A DNA stretch of 64,000 nt, taken from an uncultured Lachnobacterium sp. (lineage in GTDB: Bacteria > Bacillota > Clostridia > Lachnospirales > Lachnospiraceae). The number at the start of each line of letters is the position of its first letter. Position 1 is the first letter of the stretch. This document shows positions 34,382 through 43,275 of this stretch, piece after piece. Location: NCBI GenBank assembly GCA_900550545.1, contig URSS01000007.1, forward strand, positions 24,594-88,593, given 5' to 3'. A model generated the notes under the pieces. That model was given only the letters and a program-made list of their open reading frames with translations. It searched no databases and was not told the origin of the DNA. The translations under genes were made by a program, and so were the position numbers.

Positions 34382-35713
34382 GTGAATACTAGAAAAAACA
34401 GTATCCGGAATTGGTTACGTAAATGTGGAATTCTGACACTGACTGCAGGAATGATTCTTACTGGTATGATAACAAAGCCTGTGGAGACATATGCAGTCAC
34501 GTTTGTGCAGGATACCGATGGAACAAAATATGCGGTAGATAAAAAAAGTGGATTTTATTATGCGCTTTCCAAGAGTGCTTCGAAAAAAAGCAGTTGCAGT
34601 ATCTATATGTATGGAGGTCAGAAAACGGATGTCACCTTTCCGTCCAAATGCAACAACTATACTGTCACCGCTGTAAGCAGTAATTTCAGTCAGTTGATCA
34701 TGACAAAACTGACAACTGTTAAGTTGCCATCCGGTTATACAACTATTGAAAAAGAAGCCTTCAAGGGACAGACACAGTTATATCGCATAGAGATTCCAGC
34801 AAGTGTGAAATCGATTGGAAAGAATGCTTTTCAGGGATGTGATATATCAAAACTTACAATCGTGGCACCGTATGGATCGGCTGCCGAAAAATATGCGATT
34901 GCGAACAATATCAATTATTCAAATTCTACTGCATTATCCATTCGCACCGGCGGAATGAATATGTTTGTGGGAGAAAAGAAACGTATTGCCGTATGCAATA
35001 ACTCGAAAACAATCACCTGGGCAAGTTCAGACAAAAAAGTGGCCACGGTAAGCAAGACAGGAATGGTTACCGCCAAAAAAGCGGGTAATGTGAAGATTAC
35101 AGCAAAAATCAATGGAAGGACATATACTTATCCATTTAAGGTGGTAAGCAGAACTTCTGGAAATGTGTTACAGATTGTGTGGGACAATTATGTCACATCA
35201 GATCTCAGTGATTATGAGAAAGTAGTTGCCGCCAATAAATGGATCAAGGCGAATATAAAACCGACGGGTACTTCCGTATCGGCAAAGACGGCGTTGGAGA
35301 CCGGCGTTTCCAACTATACCGGATATGCGAATGCATACAAAAATATTCTGGAGCATTACGGCCTGAAAGTCAAAGTAGTAATGGGGAAGAAGCACATGGA
35401 AAATTCCGTGGTCATCGCAGGAAAGACATACACTGCATCAACCATCGAATCGGCATCCGGTGTGGACAAGAATTACACGACGACTGGCATGGGCGTTGCT
35501 ATAAACAAGAGCACTATGACGTTATCTGTGGGAGGAAAAGGAACGTTCAAAGCTCTTGGAAACACAAAGACCGTTACATGGAGCAGTACAAACAAAAAGG
35601 TTGCAACAGTAACAAAAAGTGGTAAGGTAACCGCAAAGGGAGCCGGTGTCACAACGATTATCATGAAAATCGGCACAAAGACTTACGATTGTAAAGTCCG
35701 TGTCAACAATTGA
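34382..35713 (+). CDS. Secreted Ig-like protein with inactive-looking transglutaminase-like domain
   Basis: A 443-residue secreted protein. Signal region about 8-34; a BspA-like leucine-rich segment around IEIPASVKSIGKNAFQGC; a Big_2 Ig-like domain (about 195-255); a transglutaminase-like region (about 270-360); and a second Big_2 domain (about 370-443). Transglutaminase-like folds usually show a Cys just before GYA; here the sequence is NYTGYA, so the nucleophile seems to be Tyr, while the later His is kept (KKHMEN). Starts at GTG 34382, seven bases after AGGAG overlapping the chemoreceptor stop. Probably a surface binding protein. Confidence 0.78.
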   Translation: MNTRKNSIRNWLRKCGILTLTAGMILTGMITKPVETYAVTFVQDTDGTKYAVDKKSGFYYALSKSASKKSSCSIYMYGGQKTDVTFPSKCNNYTVTAVSSNFSQLIMTKLTTVKLPSGYTTIEKEAFKGQTQLYRIEIPASVKSIGKNAFQGCDISKLTIVAPYGSAAEKYAIANNINYSNSTALSIRTGGMNMFVGEKKRIAVCNNSKTITWASSDKKVATVSKTGMVTAKKAGNVKITAKINGRTYTYPFKVVSRTSGNVLQIVWDNYVTSDLSDYEKVVAANKWIKANIKPTGTSVSAKTALETGVSNYTGYANAYKNILEHYGLKVKVVMGKKHMENSVVIAGKTYTASTIESASGVDKNYTTTGMGVAINKSTMTLSVGGKGTFKALGNTKTVTWSSTNKKVATVTKSGKVTAKGAGVTTIIMKIGTKTYDCKVRVNN

Positions 35714-35730
35714 AAGGAGAATTTATTTCT

Positions 35731-36606
35731 ATGAACAAGGTTATGAAAAAATTATTATGTGCATGTCTCGCACTCGCAATGCTGATTACCGTCATTCCTC
35801 CAGTGACAGCAGAAGCAGCTACAAAGACAGAAAAAATGACACTGTACAAAGGGGAAACAGTTGAAATAACTGCTTTTTATGGGACAATTAAGTCAGTTTC
35901 TTCATCAAAGAAGTCAGTGGCATCTGTAAAAAAGAAGAGCGGCAAAGCCGTTATAACAGCAAAAAAATCAGGTAAGGCAACAGTTTCTGTTAAGACAAAT
36001 CGTGGATCATTCAAGTATGTGATTACAGTAAAGAAACTGGATATTACAGTAAAACTTACAGATATGGGAAAGGGTTATATGCTGCTTACGGTAAAAAATA
36101 ATACAAAGCAGACATTTACCCAAATTGCAGTAGACTATGTTCTTAAAAATGATCAGGGGGCAACATTTAAGACGGATACAACGACTGTTAGCGATGTTGT
36201 TGCTGGAAAAACGGTTTATGATAAGATTTATTATGACAATTATAACTATACTGTGGACGCTGCAAAATGTTCTGCAAAAGTAGTGGGTGACAGCAGAAGT
36301 CTGATGGCTAAATATAAAAATGTGACTTCAAAAATTAAAACTTCAAAGACTGAAAAAGATGGTGGAAATGGTATTTTAGAAATTGTATTCAAAACAAAAA
36401 ATACACAGAAAAAAGATAGTGCATATGTAACACATTATGTTTTGATATATGATTCCAATAATCAGGTAATCGGTCTGACAAAAGATTATGAGTACTTAAA
36501 AGCTGGAAAAATGGATACAGGAAGTGTAAAAGCTGGTACATATTATTATGGAGATGCGTATAATCATTATAAAGTAGTAACAGTAGCATATAGTACAATT
36601 TATTAA
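35731..36606 (+). CDS. Secreted Ig-like protein
   Basis: A 291-residue protein with a clear signal peptide (MNKVMKKLLCACLALAML, cleavage near AEA-AT at about 29). A short Big_2-like domain (about 33-105) has the KKSVASVKKKSGKAVITAKKSGKATV pattern split over two strands; the rest is a beta-rich domain of about 180 residues I do not recognise. It has no sortase motif. ATG 35731 follows AAAGGAGA by ten bases; an in-frame TTG at 35710 lies before that site. Likely co-transcribed with the preceding gene. Confidence 0.78.
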   Translation: MNKVMKKLLCACLALAMLITVIPPVTAEAATKTEKMTLYKGETVEITAFYGTIKSVSSSKKSVASVKKKSGKAVITAKKSGKATVSVKTNRGSFKYVITVKKLDITVKLTDMGKGYMLLTVKNNTKQTFTQIAVDYVLKNDQGATFKTDTTTVSDVVAGKTVYDKIYYDNYNYTVDAAKCSAKVVGDSRSLMAKYKNVTSKIKTSKTEKDGGNGILEIVFKTKNTQKKDSAYVTHYVLIYDSNNQVIGLTKDYEYLKAGKMDTGSVKAGTYYYGDAYNHYKVVTVAYSTIY

Positions 36607-36625
36607 AATTATAAATATGATAGAT

Positions 36626-36652
36626 AGCGGAGTCGCGAGACTCCGCTGTTTT
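36626..36652 (+). terminator. Intrinsic terminator
   Basis: Perfect 9-bp stem (AGCGGAGTC / GACTCCGCT) with a GCGA loop and TTTT after one G. Confidence 0.85.
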
Positions 36653-36759
36653 AGTTTTGGAAGACATTTATATGATGAAAAATCTGAAAAAACTAAATAA
36701 ATTTAAGAATTGTCCGATAAATATAATAGAAGGAAACAAATCAAACAGAAAGAAGGTGC

Positions 36760-36951
36760 GTTACCGCAAGAATCGAACGTGTTTATCAGGTATTTCCAGT
36801 GACCTTATCCCAGGAGATTGCATATGATTCGCCAAATCATCAGCAGCCGCGTCAGAACAAGACAAAACGTTCTTCGTTTGAGCAGATTCTGCAGGAGCAA
36901 TTAAAGGGACAGCAGCTGGAGGAAAATCAGACATTTCAGCTTTATTGTTAG
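36760..36951 (+). pseudogene. Small coding-like frame without a canonical start
   Basis: An open frame (open from 36730, stop 36949-36951) reads ARIERVYQVFPVTLSQEIAY and continues with a polar Gln-rich stretch and FEQILQEQLKG. The regular amphipathic pattern looks like real protein. AAGAAGG (36750-36756) is well placed for a start near 36763, but that codon is ACC; there is no ATG, GTG or TTG before a GTG at 36799, which would give 50 residues. Either the start has decayed or the shorter form is made. I do not recognise the family. A terminator follows 34 bases after the stop. Confidence 0.45.
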
Positions 36952-36984
36952 GAGAAAAATGAAAAGATGCGAGATGTAAGAAAA

Positions 36985-37034
36985 GAACCGATGGTATAGG
37001 TTAAGTATAGCCAAAACCATCGGTTTCTTTGATT
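36985..37034 (+). terminator. Probable intrinsic terminator
   Basis: Stem of about 11 bp (GAACCGATGGT with ACCATCGGTTT) around a 20-base loop, then CTTTGATTT. It ends the small frame at 36760-36951. Confidence 0.6.
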
Positions 37035-37050
37035 TCAAATGTTTATATGG

Positions 37051-37084
37051 GGGTCTATATAAAAAAATCATACTAAAATACCCC
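37051..37084. repeat. CTATA/ACCCC repeat, copy R1
   Basis: A 34-base unit beginning GGGTCTATATA and ending AAAATACCCC. Units of the same length and pattern lie at 55919-55952 and 55990-56023. It is within the gap 37035-37242, which otherwise shows only a TATAAT (37198-37203) without a good -35 element before the PHP gene. Confidence 0.6.
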
Positions 37085-37242
37085 ATTTGCACTAAAATAC
37101 CTTTATTTTCTTTTGCTATGGGGGCTATCGATAGATGTTGCAGCAGAAAGCTGACAGAAAAAGTGTTTTATACTGGCGCATCGCTTGACATTTCCTGTAT
37201 AATAGAGCAAAGACAATTATGTCAACTTCAGGAGGACAGACA

Positions 37243-38067
37243 ATGAGAATTGACATGCATATGCATTCGACCGCATCGGATGGACAGTACACACCGACAG
37301 AACTGGTGCGAAAAGTGAAAGACGCAGGTATTGCGATTATGGCTTTGACGGATCACGACTCGATTGGTGGTGTGGAAGAAGCCGTGGAGACAGCAAAAGA
37401 ATGTGGCATTATTTGTATTCCGGGGATTGAGCTGAGTATTGAGCATGAAAATGAACTGCACATGCTTGGCTATGGAATTGATATACATGACCGGGAACTG
37501 AAAGCTTTTTGTGAGGAAATGGTGCAGGAGCGCAGCACAAGAAATGAGAAGATTATTACATTTCTTGCGGATCAAGGTGTAGATGTTACGATGGAAGAAG
37601 TGGCAGAAAAAGCCGGATCAGATGTGATCGGAAGACCGCATTTTGCCCGTGTAATGGTTGAAAAAGGCTATGTTTCCAGTGTGAAAGAGGCATTTGACAA
37701 ATATCTTGCAACAGAAGAATTCTCAAAGATTGAACGAAAGAAGCCGTCGGCAAGGCGGGGAATTTCCATGATTCGAAAGGCAGGAGGAGTGGTAGTTCTC
37801 GCGCACCCGGTATCGTTAATGAAGACCGGAGAGGCAATGGAAGAAGAAATTCGTAAGCTCACATCGCTTGGACTGTCCGGAATCGAGACTTATTACAGTA
37901 CGCATACACCGGAGCAGATTCAGGAGTATCATGCACTTGCGCAAAAGTATCATCTGGTGGAGACTGCCGGATCGGATTTTCATGGAGAGAAAGTAAAACC
38001 GACCATTTTCCTTGGCAAAAAAGAAGGCGGTAAGGAATGGCTGGTGGATAAGGAGTTGGAACAATGA
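37243..38067 (+). CDS. PHP-domain phosphoesterase (RNase AM / nucleoside 3',5'-bisphosphate phosphatase type)
   Basis: A 274-residue cytoplasmic metal-dependent enzyme. Metal-binding motifs in order: HMHS (residues 6-9), LTDHDS, GIELS, GRPHFAR, LAHPVS and the C-terminal GSDFHG. This arrangement is that of the YciV/Trp-operon-associated PHP family, which removes phosphate from 3',5'-bisphosphonucleotides and short 5'-RNA ends. ATG 37243 follows AGGAGG; the in-frame ATG 37219 precedes that site. It overlaps the HAD gene by four bases. Confidence 0.87.
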   Translation: MRIDMHMHSTASDGQYTPTELVRKVKDAGIAIMALTDHDSIGGVEEAVETAKECGIICIPGIELSIEHENELHMLGYGIDIHDRELKAFCEEMVQERSTRNEKIITFLADQGVDVTMEEVAEKAGSDVIGRPHFARVMVEKGYVSSVKEAFDKYLATEEFSKIERKKPSARRGISMIRKAGGVVVLAHPVSLMKTGEAMEEEIRKLTSLGLSGIETYYSTHTPEQIQEYHALAQKYHLVETAGSDFHGEKVKPTIFLGKKEGGKEWLVDKELEQ

Positions 38068-38702
38068 TTCGTAATATTATATTTGATATTGGAAAAGTAC
38101 TGGTATCGTACGAGCCGGATGCCTATATGGACAGACTGGGACTGGATGAAAAAGCGAAGGCGGCCATCAACCAGGCAATGTTTCAGAATAAACTGTGGGA
38201 TGAGTCGGATCAGGGACTTGGCACTCCGGAGGAACTGTTACAGAAATTTATTGCAGGGGCACCGGAATATGCGGAGGAAATCACGAAAATTCATCAGACG
38301 GTCGGTGAGACGGTGGAACTTATGCCGTATGCCATGGAATGGATACTGGATCTGAAAGCCAGAGGGTATCATGTGTACATTATCTCGAATTATGCAGAGA
38401 ATATGTACAATCAGACGAAGGATAAGCTCGCATTTCTGCCGTTGATGGATGATGTGGTCATGTCCTATACAATTAAGAAAATGAAACCGGATCCTGCTAT
38501 TTATAATTACCTTTGTGATGAGAATTGGCTGGAACCGGAAGAGAGCGTATTTATTGATGACCGGCAGGAAAATGTGAATGGAGCAGAGGCCGTTGGCATC
38601 CATGGAATTCTTTTTAAAGATTATGAAACAGCAAAACAGGAGCTGAACAAATTCTTAAGAGATTCTAATATTTTGTGTAAAAACTTTCCAAATGAGGGAT
38701 AG
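38064..38702 (+). CDS. HAD-superfamily hydrolase (YihX-like)
   Basis: A 212-residue phosphatase. Motif I is FDIGKVLV, where the second Asp is Gly, as in the YihX/DLGNV group; motif II is IISN; the lysine motif is KMKPDP; motif III is FIDDRQENVNGA. The group includes alpha-glucose-1-phosphate phosphatase, which would fit with the phosphoglucomutase gene 54 bases downstream, but substrate is unproven. Confidence 0.85.
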   Translation: MIRNIIFDIGKVLVSYEPDAYMDRLGLDEKAKAAINQAMFQNKLWDESDQGLGTPEELLQKFIAGAPEYAEEITKIHQTVGETVELMPYAMEWILDLKARGYHVYIISNYAENMYNQTKDKLAFLPLMDDVVMSYTIKKMKPDPAIYNYLCDENWLEPEESVFIDDRQENVNGAEAVGIHGILFKDYETAKQELNKFLRDSNILCKNFPNEG

Positions 38703-38756
38703 TGTGCTAGAATAGCTAAGGTGCGACAATGAACAATTTAGGAGGGAAATTGGTCT

Positions 38757-40481
38757 ATGGATTATAAGAAAGAGTATGAAAAGTGGTGCACAGATGCCTA
38801 CTTTGATGACGCAACTAAGGCAGAGCTTAAGGCAATTGCCGGAGATGAAAAAGAAATTGAGGATCGTTTCTACCGCACATTAGAGTTTGGTACTGCCGGA
38901 CTTCGTGGTGTGATCGGAGCAGGAACCAATCGTATGAATATATACACAGTACGCCAGGCAACACAGGGACTTGCAAATTATATTCTGTCACAGAACGGAC
39001 AGAATAAGGGAGTTGCAATTGCCCATGATTCCCGTCTGATGGCAGATGAATTTACGGATGCAGCAGCATTGTGTCTTGCAGCAAATGGAATCAAGGCTTA
39101 TGTTTTCAAAAGCCTTCGTCCGGTTCCGGAACTTTCTTTTGCAGTAAGGGAACTTGGCTGTATTGCAGGTATCGTAATTACAGCAAGCCACAATCCGAGA
39201 GAGTATAATGGATACAAGGTATACTGGGAGGACGGTGCGCAGGTAACACCACCACACGACACCAGTATTATGGATGAGGTTGGTAAGGTGACTTCTTTTG
39301 ATATGGTAAAGACTATGGCGAAAGAAGAAGCAGTCAAGGCTGGTCTGTATGAAGTAATTTCAGATGATGTGGATGAGAAGTATTTTGCACAGCTTCGTAA
39401 TCTGTCCATTCATCCGGAAATCATTAAGCAGATGGCAAAAGACATCAAGATCGTATACACACCACTTCATGGTACAGGACTTGAACCAGTTAAGCGTGTA
39501 CTGAAGGATATGGGATTTGAAAATGTATACATTGAGCCACAGCAGGCAGTAGCAGACGGACATTTCCCGACTGCACCATACCCGAATCCGGAGAACCCGG
39601 ATGCATGGGAACTTGCATTAAAACTTGCAAAAGAAAAGGATGCAGATATTGTACTTGCCACAGACCCGGATGCAGATCGTCTTGGTGTGTACTGCAAAGA
39701 TACAAAGACAGGAGAGTACGTTACATTTACCGGAAATATGTCCGCAATGCTGATTGCAGAATATATTCTGGGTCAGAAACATGCAAATGGAACGATGCCG
39801 GAGAACCCGGTATTGGTTGAGTCTATTGTTTCTACTGATATGGCGAAAGCAATTGTGGCAGCATATGGTGTAGAACTGGTAGAAGTACTTACCGGATTCA
39901 AATATATTGGTGAGCAGATGCTCAAATATGAGAAGGCAGGAGACAAGAATTATGTCTTCGGTTTTGAGGAAAGCTACGGATGTCTTCCTGGAACCTATGC
40001 CAGAGACAAAGATGCACCTGCAGCGGTATGTATGCTCTGTGAGGTTGCAGCTTATTATAAATCACAGGGTAAGACACTTTGGGATGGCATGATTGAAATG
40101 TATGAAAAATACGGATACTACAGAGAAGGTATCGCAACCATGACCTTAAAGGGTATTGACGGGGCAGCACAGATTCAGGAGATCATGAACCGTGCGAGAA
40201 ACAATGCGCCGGAGAAACTGGGTGATTTTGATGTACTTGCAGTGCGTGATTACAAAGCAGATACACGTAAAGATATGAAGACAGGAGAAGTGACTGCAAC
40301 AGGACTTCCATCTTCAAACGTACTGTATTTCGAACTTTCTAACGATGCGTGGTGTTGTGTACGCCCATCCGGAACAGAACCAAAGATTAAATTCTATGTC
40401 GGAGTAAAAGGCACTTCTCTGGAAGGAGCAGATAAGACATTGGAAGAATTAAAAGCTGAGGTTTTGAAAAAATTTGAATAA
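38757..40481 (+). CDS. pgcA: Alpha-phosphoglucomutase / phosphomannomutase
   Basis: A 574-residue enzyme of the usual PgcA length that converts glucose-6-phosphate to glucose-1-phosphate through a phosphoserine. The phosphoserine loop is TASHNP (about 141-146), the metal loop DPDADRLGVY (about 303), the sugar loop GFEESYG and the C-terminal phosphate loop RPSGTEPKIKFY. Feeds UDP-glucose and wall-glycan synthesis. AGGAGGG precedes the start by ten bases. Confidence 0.95.
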   Translation: MDYKKEYEKWCTDAYFDDATKAELKAIAGDEKEIEDRFYRTLEFGTAGLRGVIGAGTNRMNIYTVRQATQGLANYILSQNGQNKGVAIAHDSRLMADEFTDAAALCLAANGIKAYVFKSLRPVPELSFAVRELGCIAGIVITASHNPREYNGYKVYWEDGAQVTPPHDTSIMDEVGKVTSFDMVKTMAKEEAVKAGLYEVISDDVDEKYFAQLRNLSIHPEIIKQMAKDIKIVYTPLHGTGLEPVKRVLKDMGFENVYIEPQQAVADGHFPTAPYPNPENPDAWELALKLAKEKDADIVLATDPDADRLGVYCKDTKTGEYVTFTGNMSAMLIAEYILGQKHANGTMPENPVLVESIVSTDMAKAIVAAYGVELVEVLTGFKYIGEQMLKYEKAGDKNYVFGFEESYGCLPGTYARDKDAPAAVCMLCEVAAYYKSQGKTLWDGMIEMYEKYGYYREGIATMTLKGIDGAAQIQEIMNRARNNAPEKLGDFDVLAVRDYKADTRKDMKTGEVTATGLPSSNVLYFELSNDAWCCVRPSGTEPKIKFYVGVKGTSLEGADKTLEELKAEVLKKFE

Positions 40482-40493
40482 GCGGTAGTTATT

Positions 40494-40694
40494 ATGATGA
40501 AAATATACATTTGTCCGCAGTGTGGCTGGATGCGAATGGTGAGCCGACGCAAGGATGTAGAATGCCATCAGTGCGGAAATGAACAGATGCGGCTGACCAA
40601 CCTTGACCTGGAAAAATATACGGCCATGTCAGAGGAAGAGCGCGGCAGCTACGCGGACGCCTGGCTGTATATACATAATAGGCAAAAGGGTTAG
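40494..40694 (+). CDS. Small zinc-ribbon protein
   Basis: A 66-residue protein with CPQCGW near the start and CHQCG at about 26-30, forming one four-cysteine rubredoxin-like zinc site. The remainder is helical and charged. Unknown role; it lies between pgcA (12 bases before) and an LCP gene (4 bases after), so it is probably co-transcribed. ATG 40497 is an alternative start. Confidence 0.72.
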   Translation: MMKIYICPQCGWMRMVSRRKDVECHQCGNEQMRLTNLDLEKYTAMSEEERGSYADAWLYIHNRQKG

Positions 40695-40698
40695 GATT

Positions 40699-41844
40699 AT
40701 GGCAAACAATAGACGTAAAAAAAGAAAGAAGAAGAAAAGCAGAAAGATTGTGCTTTTTATCTTTGAAATACTGCTCCTTGCAATCTTATTGCTTGCAGCA
40801 TATTTTGTCAGTATGATGAACAAAGTGGATTATGAGCAGATGGACGAATCCGAAGCAGGAATTAACGATGACTTAAGTGATGATACGTTGTTATCATTGG
40901 AAGGATATACCAACATAGCACTGTTCGGACTGGACAACCGAAGCAAGAATAAGTATGAAGGCGGTAACTCCGATGTTATTATGATTGCAAGCATTAATAA
41001 CAAGACTAAGGATGTAAAGCTGGTATCTGTTTATCGAGATTCTTATTTGAGCATCGGCGGTGGTTTATACCGCAAGGCAAATGCAGCATATGCCAATGGA
41101 GGCGCAAAGCAGGCTGTACAGATGTTGAATTCCAATTTTGATCTGGATATCAAGGAATATGTCTGCGTTGACTGGGCAGCTATGGTTGAGGTGATTGACA
41201 ATCTTGGAGGACTGGATCTGGAGATCACACAGGGTGAGATGCAACAGATCAATAAGTACAAGAAGGATGTGGACAAGGTAACCGGAAAGATGACGCCGGA
41301 TGTTACCCAGTATGGACTGGTTCATCTGGATGGAACGCAGGCGACCACATACGCCCGTATCCGTAAGCTGGCAGGAGATGACTTCAAACGTGCATCCCGT
41401 CAGAGAATTGTATTGCAGGCAATCTTAGAGAAAGCAAAGAAAGCAGATATTGCGACATTGACAAGCATTTGTAATTCCGTAATGGACGATATTTCGACAA
41501 CATTATCAATCGGACAGATCTTGTCACTGGCAAAGGATGTGACTTCTTATAAGATTGAGAGTACGACGGGATTCCCGTTCAATCTTACGACAGAGACACT
41601 TTCTGCAACGGGTGACACGGTTATCCCTGCAGATCTTGTGACGAATGTTACGCAGCTTCACAAGTATTTGTTCGATGATAATACGTATGTACCGTCACAG
41701 ACGGTTCAGACAATCAGTGATACGATTGTAAGTCAGACAGGAATTACAAAGGATTCTGCATTGATCAATACATCGGATTATAATGAGACGGCAGGTGCTA
41801 CCGGAACGGACAAGATTCAAAAAAGCACAGAGGGGAACCAGTAA
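40699..41844 (+). CDS. LytR-CpsA-Psr family protein
   Basis: A 381-residue membrane-anchored phosphotransferase joining glycopolymers to peptidoglycan. A very basic N-terminus (NNRRKKRKKKKSRK) precedes one transmembrane helix (about 16-37). The extracytoplasmic LCP domain (about 70-240) has NIALFGLDNRS, SVYRDSYLSI and the arginine segment TYARIRK...RQR. The C-terminus is Ser/Thr-rich and polar. Unlike the LCP protein at 21485 it lacks the large insert. A terminator follows. Confidence 0.88.
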   Translation: MANNRRKKRKKKKSRKIVLFIFEILLLAILLLAAYFVSMMNKVDYEQMDESEAGINDDLSDDTLLSLEGYTNIALFGLDNRSKNKYEGGNSDVIMIASINNKTKDVKLVSVYRDSYLSIGGGLYRKANAAYANGGAKQAVQMLNSNFDLDIKEYVCVDWAAMVEVIDNLGGLDLEITQGEMQQINKYKKDVDKVTGKMTPDVTQYGLVHLDGTQATTYARIRKLAGDDFKRASRQRIVLQAILEKAKKADIATLTSICNSVMDDISTTLSIGQILSLAKDVTSYKIESTTGFPFNLTTETLSATGDTVIPADLVTNVTQLHKYLFDDNTYVPSQTVQTISDTIVSQTGITKDSALINTSDYNETAGATGTDKIQKSTEGNQ

Positions 41845-41859
41845 AATAATTAATGAAGT

Positions 41860-41896
41860 AGGCCAATCGTTGATTGGTCTATTTCCATTTTTTTAT
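41860..41896 (+). terminator. Intrinsic terminator after LCP gene
   Basis: 9-bp stem (AGGCCAATC / GATTGGTCT) with GTT loop, then a T-rich tract containing seven T. Confidence 0.8.
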
Positions 41897-41961
41897 GATT
41901 CAATTAGTACGAAAGTTCTAAGAATGTGAATACACAAACCAGGAATGCGAGGAAGTTATTT

Positions 41962-43170
41962 ATGAAAACAGAGATTGTTAAGAAAATTGAAGAAACCAAT
42001 CAGAAGTATCTGGGAAAATTAATTGGTCAGGACATACCACAGAAGTTAGAAAATCAGCTGGAAGAGATGGACTGGTCCTATCTGAATCTGATTCATCAGA
42101 AAAAGCAGGAGAGAGGAACTTTTGAACCTCTTGGTGTGACTGAAATTTCAGAGATTAAACAGAGAGAAGATGAATTCCGCAGAGTGGGTCTTGAAGCAAT
42201 CCGGGCATGCAAGGTTGGGGCAATCCTGCTCGCCGGAGGCCAGGGAACACGTCTTGGATTTGATAAGGCAAAGGGAATGTTCAATATTGGTGTGAATCGT
42301 ACCCTTTACATTTTTGAACAGCTGATCGCAAATCTTATGAATGTTACAAATGAAGCAGGTGCATGGGTGCCGCTTTATATTATGACAAGTGATAAGAATG
42401 ATGCGCAAACGCGCGCTTTTTTCGAAGAACATAATTATTTTGGGTATAACAAAGATTATGTGAAGTTCTTTGTGCAGGAAATGGTTCCGGCAGTTGATTT
42501 TGACGGCAATGTATTAAGAGAGGCAGAAGATTCGCTGGCGATGTCCCCAAATGGAAATGGTGGCTGGTACAAGTCACTGCTTTGTGCAGGACTGGATCAG
42601 GATATCCGTGACAAGGGTGTGGAATGGCTCAATGTATTTGCTGTCGACAATGTATTGCAGAAAATTGCAGATCCGGTATTTGTCGGTGCAACGATTCTTT
42701 CCGGGTGTGTATGCGGATCGAAAGTTGTGCGCAAAGTTTCTCCACATGAACGTGTCGGTGCAATGTGTCTTGAAAATGGAAAGCCTTCGATTGTGGAATA
42801 TTATGAACTGACGGACGAGATGGCAGAGGCAAGGGACGAGAAGGGAACATTATTGTATGGTTTCGGCGTGATCTTAAATTATCTGTTCCGTGTGGATAAA
42901 CTGAATGAGATTGCAGGATCGAATCTTCCGATTCATATTGTGGAAAAGAAGGTGCCTTATCTGGATGAGAGTGGACAAATGCAGAAACCGGAGGAACCGA
43001 ATGCATACAAATTTGAAACACTGATTCTGGATATGGTTTATATGATGGACAACTGTCTGGCATTTGAAGTGGAACGTGAAAAAGAGTTTGCACCGGTGAA
43101 AAATGCGACAGGAACGGATTCGGTTGATTCTGCGAGAGAACTTTTAAAGAAAAACGGAATCGCAATTTAA
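41962..43170 (+). CDS. UDPGP-type UTP:sugar-1-phosphate uridylyltransferase
   Basis: A 402-residue nucleotidyltransferase of the eukaryotic-like UDPGP family (AGX1/UAP group). The UTP-binding loop is LLAGGQGTRLGFDKAKGMF and NGNGGW is conserved downstream. Members make UDP-N-acetylglucosamine, UDP-N-acetylgalactosamine or UDP-glucose; sequence alone cannot settle which. It would supply sugar donors for the surface glycan. ATG 41962 follows GAGGAAG; an in-frame GTG at 41926 is less well placed. Confidence 0.87.
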   Translation: MKTEIVKKIEETNQKYLGKLIGQDIPQKLENQLEEMDWSYLNLIHQKKQERGTFEPLGVTEISEIKQREDEFRRVGLEAIRACKVGAILLAGGQGTRLGFDKAKGMFNIGVNRTLYIFEQLIANLMNVTNEAGAWVPLYIMTSDKNDAQTRAFFEEHNYFGYNKDYVKFFVQEMVPAVDFDGNVLREAEDSLAMSPNGNGGWYKSLLCAGLDQDIRDKGVEWLNVFAVDNVLQKIADPVFVGATILSGCVCGSKVVRKVSPHERVGAMCLENGKPSIVEYYELTDEMAEARDEKGTLLYGFGVILNYLFRVDKLNEIAGSNLPIHIVEKKVPYLDESGQMQKPEEPNAYKFETLILDMVYMMDNCLAFEVEREKEFAPVKNATGTDSVDSARELLKKNGIAI

Positions 43171-43275
43171 GACGGTATTTCGACAGTTATAACACTTTTT
43201 ACAAAATTCTGTCACAATTTGAACACACAATACGGTTAGAATTCTCCTTAGAAAACAAGAAAGGAGTTCTTCATT

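Noticed and set aside
37185..37203. TTGACA plus TATAAT before the PHP gene as one promoter
   Set aside because: The two boxes are only seven bases apart, too close to work together; only the TATAAT could be used.
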